A DNA stretch of 9,574 bases from Sphingobacteriia bacterium (GCA_021151535.1 JAGKXC010000076.1:1-9574), one strand, 5' to 3'; positions 1 to 7,057 are shown, counted from the stretch's first letter. Numbers and translations are program-made. Notes: generated from the letters alone by a model not told the origin.

Positions 1-671
1 TGAGCGGAATTTGTAAGGTGGAAGAGCAAGTGCTGATCCAAGAATTATCCAAATTAGTTCGCAAAGAAAAAACAAGAGAAAACCAACAACTGGTAGAAGA
101 ACTGGCGCAAATTACCGAAGCCGCCGGAATCTCCATGCCGCAACCTACCATCACCGATATCCACCAAGAATTGGCGCTTTTTCGGATGATGTTGTTGTAT
201 GGCGATAAAATTTGGAGAGAAGAAATTACCCTGTTTCAGTATATCAAGGAAGAGATCAAAAACGATGATATCATCGAATTTTTAGAGCCGTTGGGCCAAA
301 AATTGCATGAATTGTTCGAATCACTGCCCGAATGGCCCGGTTTGAACTACTTTACCCAACACCTAGATCCAGAGGTGGCCTCTTGGGCAGCAGGTGAGTT
401 GGCGGCAGGACATGATTTGAGCCAAGCATTTGCCCAAAATTTCATCGATGTAAGGAATGAAGAAGATCGCTGTTTGGACCTCACAACCAATATCTTACTG
501 CATATCCGACGTAAAAAAATTGATCGCCTCATCCTCCAAAAAATGGATGAATTAAAAAATCCCGAAGCCGATATCGAAGAGCTTCTTTTATTCGTAGAAT
601 TCCTCAATGAACAGAAGGCAGTGATCGCCAAAGCGTTAGGAATGGCTGTGAGTAATATGTGGATTAATTGA
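1..671 (+). CDS. dnaG: DNA primase DnaG, C-terminal fragment (5' end outside the window)
   Basis: This is the end of the replicative primase, which makes the RNA primers extended by DNA polymerase and docks on the replicative helicase through its C-terminal domain. The reading frame is open back to the left edge: codons from base 3 read S-G-I-C-K before the GTG at 18, so that GTG is an internal Val codon. The segment reads CKVEEQVLIQELSKLVRK, which resembles the stretch just after the TOPRIM/RNAP core of Bacteroidota DnaG, where a conserved 'EEQ-L-x-EL-K-R' run leads into a linker. The remaining ~190 residues are helical and charged, ending in the 'LLLFVEFLNEQKAVIAKALG' type of helix pair typical of the helicase-binding domain. 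The zinc-binding and catalytic domains are not in view. Identification rests on this C-terminal pattern from memory of the family, not on catalytic motifs. Confidence 0.8.
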   Translation, partial: SGICKVEEQVLIQELSKLVRKEKTRENQQLVEELAQITEAAGISMPQPTITDIHQELALFRMMLLYGDKIWREEITLFQYIKEEIKNDDIIEFLEPLGQKLHELFESLPEWPGLNYFTQHLDPEVASWAAGELAAGHDLSQAFAQNFIDVRNEEDRCLDLTTNILLHIRRKKIDRLILQKMDELKNPEADIEELLLFVEFLNEQKAVIAKALGMAVSNMWIN

Positions 672-704
672 TAATGAACAACATAGCATTTTTGGCGCTT
701 TTCG

Positions 705-712
705 TATCTTTG
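705..712 (+). promoter_or_regulatory. Bacteroidota -7 promoter element (TATCTTTG) of the glucosaminidase gene
   Basis: TATCTTTG matches the Bacteroidota -7 consensus TAnnTTTG exactly. It ends 5 nt before the ATG at 718, so transcription would begin at or very near the start codon, giving a leaderless or almost leaderless mRNA. No convincing -33 TTTG is present at the usual ~20-nt spacing; the TTTG at 691-694 is too close. Confidence 0.55.
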
Positions 713-717
713 CAACT

Positions 718-1380
718 ATGCTCAGAAGCAAATGGATTTTTCCAACTGTTGTTCTGATTTTATGCAGCGCAGCAGTTATAGGAAAAGCTACCTTTGGAAC
801 TTCTAAGACATCTTTTGTTAAGGCGTCGGATACTGCTATTGTACTTAGCGGCGATTCCCTCTATTTCGATACTTTATCCCTCTCATTAAAGCGTATTCCC
901 ACCGTAATGGCCATGCACCATGTGGCCACCAAAGCCATTCCCAAATGGGCCAATATCTTTACCGCCATTAAAATTATTGAAAGTGGAGTAGATGGACAAT
1001 ATTCCAAATACGCCCGCCTGTACAACAACCTCGTGGGCATGCGTCAGCCTCGCGCCAGAAAAACAACTTCCTTGGGTGGCTCCAAAACCAATTACGCCAT
1101 TTATGCCCATTGGTATGATTGTATTTTGGATTTTGGCCTCTACCTAGATGGCATTGAGCGCAGCTTTATCCGCAAGCGTGGCCGCAACCTCAAAAGCGAT
1201 CAAGAAATGGTGCGATACCTCTACGGCATCTACAATACCAACACCCGTTGGAGAACCGATGTGCTGAAAGTACTCGGCGAAATTCAAGAAGCTACCGCCC
1301 CCAAACCCCTGATTCCTCCTGCTCCCTACGAGCAAGATCCCGCGGTTACCACGCCTTCCGCAACCTTAAATAATCCGTAA
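718..1380 (+). CDS. Exported glucosaminidase-domain (GH73-like) cell-wall hydrolase
   Basis: The 220-residue protein probably cleaves glucosaminyl linkages in peptidoglycan. Residues 5-22 form a hydrophobic N-terminal segment after a short basic start (MLRSK), consistent with a signal peptide or membrane anchor. The core at about 65-150 carries the family pattern: IIESG at 86-90 with Glu88 as the expected catalytic acid, NNLVGM at 103-108, and the aromatic 'YAIYAHWYDCILDFGLYL' segment around 126-143. The family motif is A-x-x-ESG...NN-x-x-G-M/I-K...W-x-S-x-x-D. There is no LysM or SH3 wall-binding domain. The C-terminus is a short Pro/Thr-rich tail (from about residue 195). It lies 46 bp after dnaG on the same strand, with its own promoter-like motif, and ends 1 bp from the convergent MFS gene. 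A lytic role is likely but unproven; non-catalytic relatives of this fold exist. Confidence 0.78.
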   Translation: MLRSKWIFPTVVLILCSAAVIGKATFGTSKTSFVKASDTAIVLSGDSLYFDTLSLSLKRIPTVMAMHHVATKAIPKWANIFTAIKIIESGVDGQYSKYARLYNNLVGMRQPRARKTTSLGGSKTNYAIYAHWYDCILDFGLYLDGIERSFIRKRGRNLKSDQEMVRYLYGIYNTNTRWRTDVLKVLGEIQEATAPKPLIPPAPYEQDPAVTTPSATLNNP

Positions 1381-1381
1381 T

Positions 1382-2701
1382 TTATTTTTTTCGGGCGATA
1401 ATAATCTGGGCCACACTAAATACAAATGCCCCAGTAAACGCCAGCAAATTCAAGCCGAAAATCTTGAAATAATCCCAGCTGGGTTGCAACAAATTATGCG
1501 TTTCACCTCCACTCATTACCGCATGTGCATGCGCATCTATCGCCGCTTTCATTGGTGGTAAAATGCAATAACCTACCATCAATCCGCCAATGATAATCCC
1601 CAGCTCCAAACTCATAAACAACATCGCCAAAGCCCTTCCTCGCTGCTCCTGACCAGCAGTATCACTGGCCCATGCAAACAAACTTGGGGCGTTGAAACCC
1701 TGACCCAAGCCATATCCAATCGCCGAAATCCAAAACCAAATATTCAACTGCGTTTGGTTGATCATAGCAATCTGCAAGCGCTGAAAATTGTACACCTCCA
1801 TCGCCAAACCCATCAAAATGAGCATGGAAATGATTTGGAAAAATGTACCAATGGCCGTGCTCCAAGATCTTCCTAATGAATCGGAAATTTTGCCGCTAAT
1901 GAGTCGGAAAAACAGGGATGTGGCAATGTAAATACTCAAATAATATCCCTTGTTTTCATAGCCTAAGGCCAATGTAAAATCAGGCATCACCGTTAAAATA
2001 CTGCCCAAAGAAACGCATACCAACAGCATCAAAAGCGCGGGTTTCCATGCTTTCCAGAAAAACAATTGCGATAGCTTAAATTGGAACTTCTTTTTCTCTT
2101 TTATAGGGCGAGATTCCGGCAACTGATAGAAAATCAACAGCGATACAATCGCAAAGGCAGAACTCATGTAAAACAAGGATGTACTTCCCCAAACCAATGC
2201 GATTTTTGCCCCAACGGCATAACCCAAAGTGGTTCCAATGTTGTTGAACATGCCTTGCCAACCCATTGCGCGGCCGCGAAAGTCTGGATGCACCACGTCT
2301 GCGGTATAAGCGGTAAAGCCAGTAGGGGTGAAGCCGGTAGAAAATCCGTGAATCACGCGAATCATCAAAAAGGTGAAAACCGTGGTTGTGATGGGGTAAA
2401 ACCACCCCGCCACCAAACAAAATACACAGCCCGCCACCATGGCCCATCTCCTGCCAATATTGTCGGTGATCCAACCGCTTAAGGGCCGCGAAATCAACGC
2501 GCTCATGGAAAATAATGGAATCAACCAACTCACATACGCATCGCCACCGCGTTTGCGCAATTCTGTGGCTAGTTCTGGCAAAATAATATTAAACGATAAG
2601 AAGAAACTCAACGCGCCTAAGCACATCCACCAAAATTGCCTGGGAAATGGCTTTTCCTTGCTGTAAAATGGCGATGCGGTTGTTTCTGGCGATTCATTCA
2701 T
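1382..2701 (-). CDS. Major facilitator superfamily transporter
   Basis: The 439-residue polytopic inner-membrane protein has the 12-helix MFS plan. The signature loop 2-3 motif A is GWITDNIGRR at 76-85. An RVIHGFSTGFTPTG stretch at 115-128 supplies the charged/glycine-rich TM4 motif. A second, degenerate motif A (GKISDSLGRS, 270-279) lies in the C-terminal half. A basic central loop (about 198-220, with KEKKKFQFK) joins the two six-helix halves. Two loops in the second half are unusually long for the family: about 300-320 and 381-410. By standard topology both face the periplasm. The second contains a His-containing stretch (DAHAHAVMSGGETH). The gene starts 23 bp after the nadE stop on the same strand, so co-transcription with nadE is likely. 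The substrate cannot be read from the sequence. Drug/proton antiport and small-metabolite uptake are both possible. Confidence 0.9.
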   Translation of the reverse strand: MNESPETTASPFYSKEKPFPRQFWWMCLGALSFFLSFNIILPELATELRKRGGDAYVSWLIPLFSMSALISRPLSGWITDNIGRRWAMVAGCVFCLVAGWFYPITTTVFTFLMIRVIHGFSTGFTPTGFTAYTADVVHPDFRGRAMGWQGMFNNIGTTLGYAVGAKIALVWGSTSLFYMSSAFAIVSLLIFYQLPESRPIKEKKKFQFKLSQLFFWKAWKPALLMLLVCVSLGSILTVMPDFTLALGYENKGYYLSIYIATSLFFRLISGKISDSLGRSWSTAIGTFFQIISMLILMGLAMEVYNFQRLQIAMINQTQLNIWFWISAIGYGLGQGFNAPSLFAWASDTAGQEQRGRALAMLFMSLELGIIIGGLMVGYCILPPMKAAIDAHAHAVMSGGETHNLLQPSWDYFKIFGLNLLAFTGAFVFSVAQIIIARKK

Positions 2702-2724
2702 GATGGTCTGTCCAACAACCTCTC

Positions 2725-4365
2725 TTAATAACGTGCCACCAACGGCATGATGCGGCCTTTGCCAAATGCTTTTTCACTGACGCGCAGAATTGGTGGCGCT
2801 TGGTAACGCTTGTATTCACTGTTGTTTACCAAATTCAATACCTTATCAACCGTAGAAGGTTCGTAGCCCAAAGTGATAATTTCGTCGCGTCCTTTGCGCA
2901 GTTCAATGTAATTCTTCAGCAGTTCGTCTAAAACTTCGTAAGGAGGCAAAGAGTCTTGGTCTTTCTGACCCGGTCTTAACTCCGCTGAAGGTGCTTTTTC
3001 GATGATGTTGTTGGGGATGATTTCTTGGTGGCGATTGATGTATCGCGCCAACGCATAAACCTGGGTTTTGTACACATCGCCCATGGGTGAAAGTGCTCCG
3101 CATAAATCGCCATACAAAGTGGAATAACCCACACTCATTTCGCTTTTGTTGCTGGTATTTAATAAGATATGACCTAGTTTGTTGCTGATAGCCATCAACA
3201 ATACTGCTCTAGATCGCGCTTGCAAATTTTCTTCCGCCAAAGAAAAAGGTCTGTTCATGAATACCGGTTTTAGGGTGTCCATATAGGCCGTGTAAATATC
3301 TTCAATGGGCAAGGTGATGGGGGAATTATCCAACCTGCGAGAGAGTTCCAGCGCATCTTGTACGCTATGATCACTGGAATACATCGATGGCATCAAAATC
3401 GGATGCACATTTTCTGCGCCCAATGCGGCTGTAGCCAAAGCCTGAATCACCGCACTATCAATGCCACCGCTGGCACCAAATGTGGCAGATTTAAAGCCCA
3501 TTTTCTTGAAATAATCGCGTATGCCAAATACCAAAGATTGGTACAACAATGCCGCGTCGTTGCTTTCCAACGGCACCGATTCGCCTTCCGAAAATTTCCC
3601 TTTTTCGTACTGTAAATACGCAATGGATTCCGCAAAACCCGGTAATTGTACCGCCACTTCGCCGTTGGCATTGATGGCCCTTGAACTTCCATCAAAAATC
3701 AGTTCCGTATGCGTTCCCACTTGGTTAACGTACAGAACAGGAAGGTCGAACCGACTTGCCTGCCCAGCAAATACGCGGTTTCTAAGCGATTGTTTTCCAA
3801 TATGAAAGGGCGATGCAGAAGGGTTGATGATGATTTGCGCACCTTGCTTTTTCAAATTCTCACCGGGATGTTCCGCATACTCGAAATCGTTATAAATATC
3901 CCATAAATCCTCACAAATGGCGATTCCAATTCTCACGCCTTTGTATTCGATGATGCTGGTTTCTTGCGCCGGTTCAAAATATCTGCGTTCGTTGAAAACA
4001 TCATAGGTAGGCAGCAAAGTTTTGGGCACAATGTGTTTGATTTTTCCGTCGTGAATGAAGCAACACACGTTTTGTAACAACCTGCCTTTGCTGTTGGGAT
4101 TGCGCATCACGCCGCCAACTATGGCCGCAATTCCGTCGCAAGCCATCGCCACTGCCTCCAAACTCTGTTCGCATTTTTCTACAAACCAGGGATAATCCAA
4201 CAAGTCTTCGGGAGAATAACCACATACCGATAATTCAGAAAACACAATCAAATCGGCTTTCTTCTGCTTGGCCTCGAAAATCGCATCCGCAATCTTGGAT
4301 GTGTTGTTTTCAAAGTCAGCAATTTTATAGTTTAGCTGCGCTAAGGCAATTCTCAGTCCCGACAT
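2725..4365 (-). CDS. nadE: Glutamine-dependent NAD+ synthase (EC 6.3.5.1)
   Basis: It catalyses the last step of NAD+ synthesis: ATP-dependent amidation of deamido-NAD+, with ammonia released from glutamine. The 546-residue protein has two domains. The N-terminal nitrilase-type amidase (about 1-260) shows its catalytic triad as Glu44 (FSELSVCGYSPEDLL), Lys115 (PKTLLPTYDVFNERRYF) and Cys151 (GIAICEDLWD). The C-terminal ATP-pyrophosphatase synthase domain (about 275-546) carries the PP-loop SGGIDS at 299-304. It also has the NTSNKSEMSVGYSTLYGD stretch at 403-420 and SPMGDVYKTQVYALARY after it, typical of NadE. Length fits the short two-domain class found in many bacteria. All key residues are intact. 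The ATG at 4365 immediately precedes the start of the nitrilase fold (SGLRIALAQLNYK). It is the first gene of a likely nadE-MFS transcript, preceded by a promoter-like motif and insulated upstream by a terminator. Confidence 0.96.
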   Translation of the reverse strand: MSGLRIALAQLNYKIADFENNTSKIADAIFEAKQKKADLIVFSELSVCGYSPEDLLDYPWFVEKCEQSLEAVAMACDGIAAIVGGVMRNPNSKGRLLQNVCCFIHDGKIKHIVPKTLLPTYDVFNERRYFEPAQETSIIEYKGVRIGIAICEDLWDIYNDFEYAEHPGENLKKQGAQIIINPSASPFHIGKQSLRNRVFAGQASRFDLPVLYVNQVGTHTELIFDGSSRAINANGEVAVQLPGFAESIAYLQYEKGKFSEGESVPLESNDAALLYQSLVFGIRDYFKKMGFKSATFGASGGIDSAVIQALATAALGAENVHPILMPSMYSSDHSVQDALELSRRLDNSPITLPIEDIYTAYMDTLKPVFMNRPFSLAEENLQARSRAVLLMAISNKLGHILLNTSNKSEMSVGYSTLYGDLCGALSPMGDVYKTQVYALARYINRHQEIIPNNIIEKAPSAELRPGQKDQDSLPPYEVLDELLKNYIELRKGRDEIITLGYEPSTVDKVLNLVNNSEYKRYQAPPILRVSEKAFGKGRIMPLVARY

Positions 4366-4393
4366 CGTTAGTTAGCAATCAAATAATCCGCTT

Positions 4394-4401
4394 CAAAAAT
4401 A
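4394..4401 (-). promoter_or_regulatory. Bacteroidota -7 promoter element (TATTTTTG) upstream of nadE
   Basis: Read on the minus strand, the sequence TATTTTTG matches TAnnTTTG exactly. It lies 28 nt before the nadE start codon and downstream (in the minus direction) of the hairpin terminator at 4437-4465, which is the expected place for an independent nadE promoter. No clear -33 TTTG is visible at about 20-nt spacing. Confidence 0.5.
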
Positions 4402-4436
4402 GTTCAAATGGGGATACGGCTTGGCGATTCCCCATA

Positions 4437-4465
4437 AAAAAATCCCGCCAACAGCGGGATTTTTT
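4437..4465 (-). terminator. Intrinsic terminator of the beta-barrel gene (symmetrical, could act both ways)
   Basis: There is a perfect 12-bp inverted repeat: AAAAAATCCCGC (4437-4448), loop CAACA (4449-4453), GCGGGATTTTTT (4454-4465). The GC-rich six-pair core flanked by A and T runs gives a stem followed by a U tract in either direction. The only gene running into it is the minus-strand beta-barrel gene, whose stop codon is 55 bp away. It therefore ends that transcript before nadE begins. Confidence 0.88.
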
Positions 4466-4481
4466 GTAAATAATCTTGTCT

Positions 4482-4505
4482 CATTTGCCGTTCTCACAGC
4501 AAATG
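4482..4505 (-). other. Second inverted repeat in the 3' UTR of the beta-barrel gene
   Basis: CATTTGC (4482-4488) and GCAAATG (4499-4505) form a perfect 7-bp stem with a 10-nt loop, between the stop codon at 4520 and the main terminator. It has no adjacent U tract, so it is not a terminator on its own. It could be a 3'-end stabilising structure or chance. Confidence 0.4.
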
Positions 4506-4519
4506 GCCTAGAAAATGGA

Positions 4520-5338
4520 TTAAAATACCAAGCCCAAACTGATCGACATCATGTTGGAGCGAGCGTTTACCCTAGAATCTTTGAAGAAATCGTTGATGCC
4601 ATTGTCAAAACGCAAACCTGCGGTGAAACGGGTGTTTCCTGTAAGTTTATACTCCAAACCTGCACCAATGATTAATGGGAAACGGAAAGACGCTACATTG
4701 TCTCTAAAATCGTATTCTTTTTCGCCCAAAGCAGAACCCACAACGGTAGTTCCGGAGAATTGATACACGTCATCCGATTCTTTGTTAGGGTCATGGAATG
4801 AAATTCCCTTGTTGTCTGGGTAGATTTTAGCGGTAGTATTTACTGTAGAAACGGCCAATCTGCTTCTTAACATGAACGAAGGGGCGATCCCAACTTGGAT
4901 ATAATATTTCATGTTGCCGATTTCAGCGGTTTTCATTTTTAATCCCAGAGGGATTTGTAAATATTGGTTGTTGTATTTGAATTCCAACTCACCACCTTTG
5001 AAGGTAGTGGTATCGTATCCACCGCCAGCCAAAGGCGTTACATTCTTCAAAGTAGTGGTTGAAGCAACCTTAACGGGAATGGTAGAAACGCTTAATTCGG
5101 TACTGAAGAAGTAGTTTCCAGATTTGCCCAAGCCAAAATCGCCAGTAACTCCGTAAGAAAATCCTACGCCAGCACCATCGGCTTTCATCGATCCATCTTG
5201 TATCTTTGCCCAAGCAATGTTAGGGCTAATGCGGATTCCCAACTCCATGTTATCCAGCGTTTGTGCGGTAACTGGCTGAAAAAGCATGGCACCTAACCAC
5301 GCAGTTAAACCAAAAGTGATGTTTCTTTGTACGTTCAT
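4520..5338 (-). CDS. PorT-family outer-membrane beta-barrel protein
   Basis: The 272-residue protein is predicted to sit in the outer membrane. It begins with a signal peptide, MNVQRNITFGLTAWLGAMLF with a likely cleavage after VTAQ (residue ~26). It then shows alternating amphipathic strands typical of the Bacteroidota OMP_b-brl_2/PorT-like family: 'YLQIPLGLKMKT', 'KYYIQVGIAPSFMLRSR', 'FRFPLIIGAGLEYKL' and 'TRFTAGLRFDNGINDFF'. It ends in the C-terminal aromatic strand 'MMSISLGLVF', a beta-barrel assembly signal. The frame extends upstream to 5464, but the ATG at 5338 is chosen because the signal peptide starts directly there and the upstream part overlaps the divergent lipoprotein gene. 'PorT-family' is a broad label. 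I cannot say that this is the T9SS component PorT/SprT itself, nor name its ligand. The gene is monocistronic, ending in the hairpin terminator at 4437-4465. Confidence 0.85.
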   Translation of the reverse strand: MNVQRNITFGLTAWLGAMLFQPVTAQTLDNMELGIRISPNIAWAKIQDGSMKADGAGVGFSYGVTGDFGLGKSGNYFFSTELSVSTIPVKVASTTTLKNVTPLAGGGYDTTTFKGGELEFKYNNQYLQIPLGLKMKTAEIGNMKYYIQVGIAPSFMLRSRLAVSTVNTTAKIYPDNKGISFHDPNKESDDVYQFSGTTVVGSALGEKEYDFRDNVASFRFPLIIGAGLEYKLTGNTRFTAGLRFDNGINDFFKDSRVNARSNMMSISLGLVF

Positions 5339-5362
5339 AACGAATATATTAATGCAAAAATC
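5322..5362. promoter_or_regulatory. Compact divergent promoter region between the beta-barrel and GldB genes
   Basis: Only 13 bp (5339-5351) separate the two divergent start codons, so each promoter must lie within the other gene's 5' coding region. Candidate -7 elements, each with one mismatch to TAnnTTTG, are TTTCTTTG on the plus strand (5322-5329, 22 nt before the GldB ATG) and GATTTTTG on the minus strand (5355-5362, 16 nt before the barrel ATG). Neither has a convincing -33 box, so the exact positions are tentative. Confidence 0.35.
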
Positions 5363-6614
5363 TAAATTCCTATTCAATATACGGTTGGCGGTTTTTCCCC
5401 TGTTTTTTGGGATTCTGTTTTCTTGTACACATTCGCCAAAACCTAACCCCCAAGTGGCTACCAAAATTCAGTATGTGAACTTCGTAGATCAGCTTGATTC
5501 CTTGCGTATAAACGGATGTAAGTGGCATGATATTGTTCGCTTGAGCGATCAAAATCCGCGTTTCTTCGATTTGTGGTGGTCGGAAGTAATGGGCTTTAAC
5601 GCCTTAAATGGTGAAGATACCAACATTGTAGCACAGAAATTTCAGTATTGGCTCAACCAAAATGCGCGTGTGATGGTATGGGCGAAATCGCATTACCAGA
5701 AAGATAGCCGCTATAAAGAGATGCTTTCCAATGCACTATCCTTGTTGCATGGCGATTTGCAAGCGTTCAATGATACCGCCGTTCCCCAATTTATGGTGTA
5801 CGATTATCTGTCGCAATTTTCCAACTATTCAACCTTTACCGATGAGTACGATCCAAGGTTGTTCATCAAAAAGGTGGCAAATGTAGCCCCCGCCGCTGCC
5901 CACGCAGCAGCCCCTGCGAAAAATCCAGCTACAGCAACTTCAGCAGCAGCCTCTGCCAACAAAACTTCGGGAAATACGGCCAAACCTGCTGCCAAGCCGG
6001 CAGACAAACACTCGGCTACCGAACAGGCTAACCGCCTATCGCCCCAGAAAACTGTAATCCTCGCATACTCCAAGGAATTGTTCTTCAACGATACTTTTGA
6101 GCCGTATTCGATGATGGATCTGCCTCCGTTTTTTACCCGCTATTGCGCTACCAATCAGATCGCATTTCAACTGGCGATGGGTTACATAAAAATGAAGTAC
6201 GAGCCGCTGTATAAGCGCAATTCCATGCTGGAAGAAGCCGTTTTTCAAGGCAAATTGTGGTACACCACCTTGCAAGCTTTCCCAGGCGTAAAACCCTATG
6301 AAGTGCTCGGCTATACCCAAGAAGAATGGAAATGGTTGGAAGCCCAAGAAGGACAGATTTGGAAGTTTTTTATCGATCAGAAATTGCTGTTTGCAACCAA
6401 TTTTCAAGAATACAAACGCTTCTTCGCCTTTGGCAACAAAACCTTTGGTGGCGGAGTGCCAGATAACTGTCCGCCGCTAATCGGAAATTACCTCGGATAC
6501 CGCATCGCCGAAAAATGGATGAAGCAAAATCCAGATAAAAAACTCAAGGATCTTTGGGGCGATACCGACGCCAATCAAATTTTGCAACAATCTGAATACA
6601 ACCCAGTTAAATAA
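5352..6614 (+). CDS. gldB: GldB-family gliding-motility-associated lipoprotein with Ala-rich insert
   Basis: The 420-residue protein is exported and lipidated: MQKSK, a hydrophobic run, then lipobox ILFSC with Cys25 as the lipid-bearing residue. The ATG at 5352 was chosen over an in-frame one at 5286 because it places the signal correctly and avoids overlap with the divergent gene. The C-terminal 130 residues follow the GldB pattern closely. They include a 'FQGKLWYTT' segment (family yyGKelYl), 'GYTQEEWKWLEAQEGQIWKFFIDQKLLFATN' at 320-350, 'CPPLIGNYLGYRIAEKWMKQNP' at 373-394, and a final SEYNPVK like the family's SKYKPKK ending. GldB is required for gliding in Flavobacterium but also occurs in non-gliders. 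The region of 179-226 is Ala-rich, and the middle (about 233-290) does not show the usual LD-nYLG segment. It is translationally close to the next gene (2-bp gap). Family assignment is firm for the C-terminus; orthology to gliding GldB is an inference. Confidence 0.8.
   Translation: MQKSKFLFNIRLAVFPLFFGILFSCTHSPKPNPQVATKIQYVNFVDQLDSLRINGCKWHDIVRLSDQNPRFFDLWWSEVMGFNALNGEDTNIVAQKFQYWLNQNARVMVWAKSHYQKDSRYKEMLSNALSLLHGDLQAFNDTAVPQFMVYDYLSQFSNYSTFTDEYDPRLFIKKVANVAPAAAHAAAPAKNPATATSAAASANKTSGNTAKPAAKPADKHSATEQANRLSPQKTVILAYSKELFFNDTFEPYSMMDLPPFFTRYCATNQIAFQLAMGYIKMKYEPLYKRNSMLEEAVFQGKLWYTTLQAFPGVKPYEVLGYTQEEWKWLEAQEGQIWKFFIDQKLLFATNFQEYKRFFAFGNKTFGGGVPDNCPPLIGNYLGYRIAEKWMKQNPDKKLKDLWGDTDANQILQQSEYNPVK
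5886..6029 (+). other. Low-complexity Ala/Pro/Lys/Thr-rich insert inside the GldB-family protein
   Basis: This segment encodes residues 179-226 of the lipoprotein. Twenty of its 48 residues are Ala, with Pro, Lys, Ser and Thr making up most of the rest. It resembles a flexible periplasmic linker and interrupts the family fold, not its N-terminal tether. The codons are mostly GCN runs, with imperfect gca/gcc repetition that could expand or contract by slippage. Confidence 0.75.
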
Positions 6615-6616
6615 TT

Positions 6617-7057
6617 ATGAATCAAGATTTATACGATTACATGCAGCCGCGTTTGAAGGAAAACAGTTTTATTCAATTCATTGGTTTGGAATTGGATGAT
6701 ATTGATAAAGGTTTTGCGCAAATGCACATCAATATCCAACCGCATCACATGCAACATACCGGGTTTACCCATGGCGGCGTAACGGCTACCATTTGCGATG
6801 TGGTTACGGGGATTTCGGCCTATACGGTGGCGCCGCAAGGCTTGAATGTGGTAACAGTTGATTTAAAGGTGAGCTACGTAAATCCATCCACTGCGCCTGT
6901 TCAAAAAGCCATTGGCAAGGTAAAAAAAGGCGGAAAAACCTTGATTTTTTGCGAAGGAGAAGTGTACGATGTTTTCCCCAATGGCGATGAAAAACTGGTG
7001 GCTACCTGCGTTTCCATTATGGCGTCGGTAGATGTGCCTCTGGTGCCTGCCAAATAA
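6617..7057 (+). CDS. PaaI-type hotdog-fold acyl-CoA thioesterase
   Basis: The 146-residue protein is a single hotdog domain, probably hydrolysing small acyl- or phenylacetyl-CoA thioesters in the cytoplasm. The diagnostic segment is TGFTHGGVTATICDVVTG at 48-65. His52-Gly-Gly lies on the central helix, and Asp61 sits where PaaI enzymes carry their catalytic acid. Downstream strands (LNVVTVDLKVSYVNPSTAPVQKAIGKVKKGGKTLIFCEGEVYD) follow the family order. Length is normal. The start lies 2 bp after the GldB stop codon, which suggests co-transcription and possibly coupled translation. There is no signal peptide. The natural substrate is not evident. Because the upstream partner is an envelope lipoprotein, the pairing may be positional and not functional. 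Confidence 0.9.
   Translation: MNQDLYDYMQPRLKENSFIQFIGLELDDIDKGFAQMHINIQPHHMQHTGFTHGGVTATICDVVTGISAYTVAPQGLNVVTVDLKVSYVNPSTAPVQKAIGKVKKGGKTLIFCEGEVYDVFPNGDEKLVATCVSIMASVDVPLVPAK

Noticed and set aside
18..20. GTG as the start of a stand-alone 217-residue protein
   Set aside because: The same frame is open to the left edge and the residues before it (S-G-I-C-K) continue the DnaG pattern, so this is an internal Val codon of a truncated gene.
1385..1391. T run after the glucosaminidase gene as an intrinsic terminator
   Set aside because: No stable GC-rich stem precedes it; the upstream GGTT/AACC complementarity is too short and widely spaced.
2076..2528. Overlapping open frames on both strands inside the MFS gene
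   Set aside because: Both are embedded in a transporter with clear motifs in its own frame, and their translations show no domain.
4520..5338. Assigning the barrel as the type IX secretion protein PorT/SprT
   Set aside because: The family label covers many unrelated small barrels, and nothing in the sequence or neighbourhood distinguishes the T9SS member. Proximity to gldB alone is not enough.
5286..5351. In-frame upstream start for the GldB lipoprotein
   Set aside because: It would put 22 extra residues before the lipoprotein signal and overlap the divergent beta-barrel gene; the ATG at 5352 places the signal peptide correctly.
5339..5464. Upstream extension of the beta-barrel gene on the minus strand
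   Set aside because: The extra 42 residues are charged, lack any signal character, and lie antisense to the GldB gene. The signal peptide begins at the ATG at 5338.
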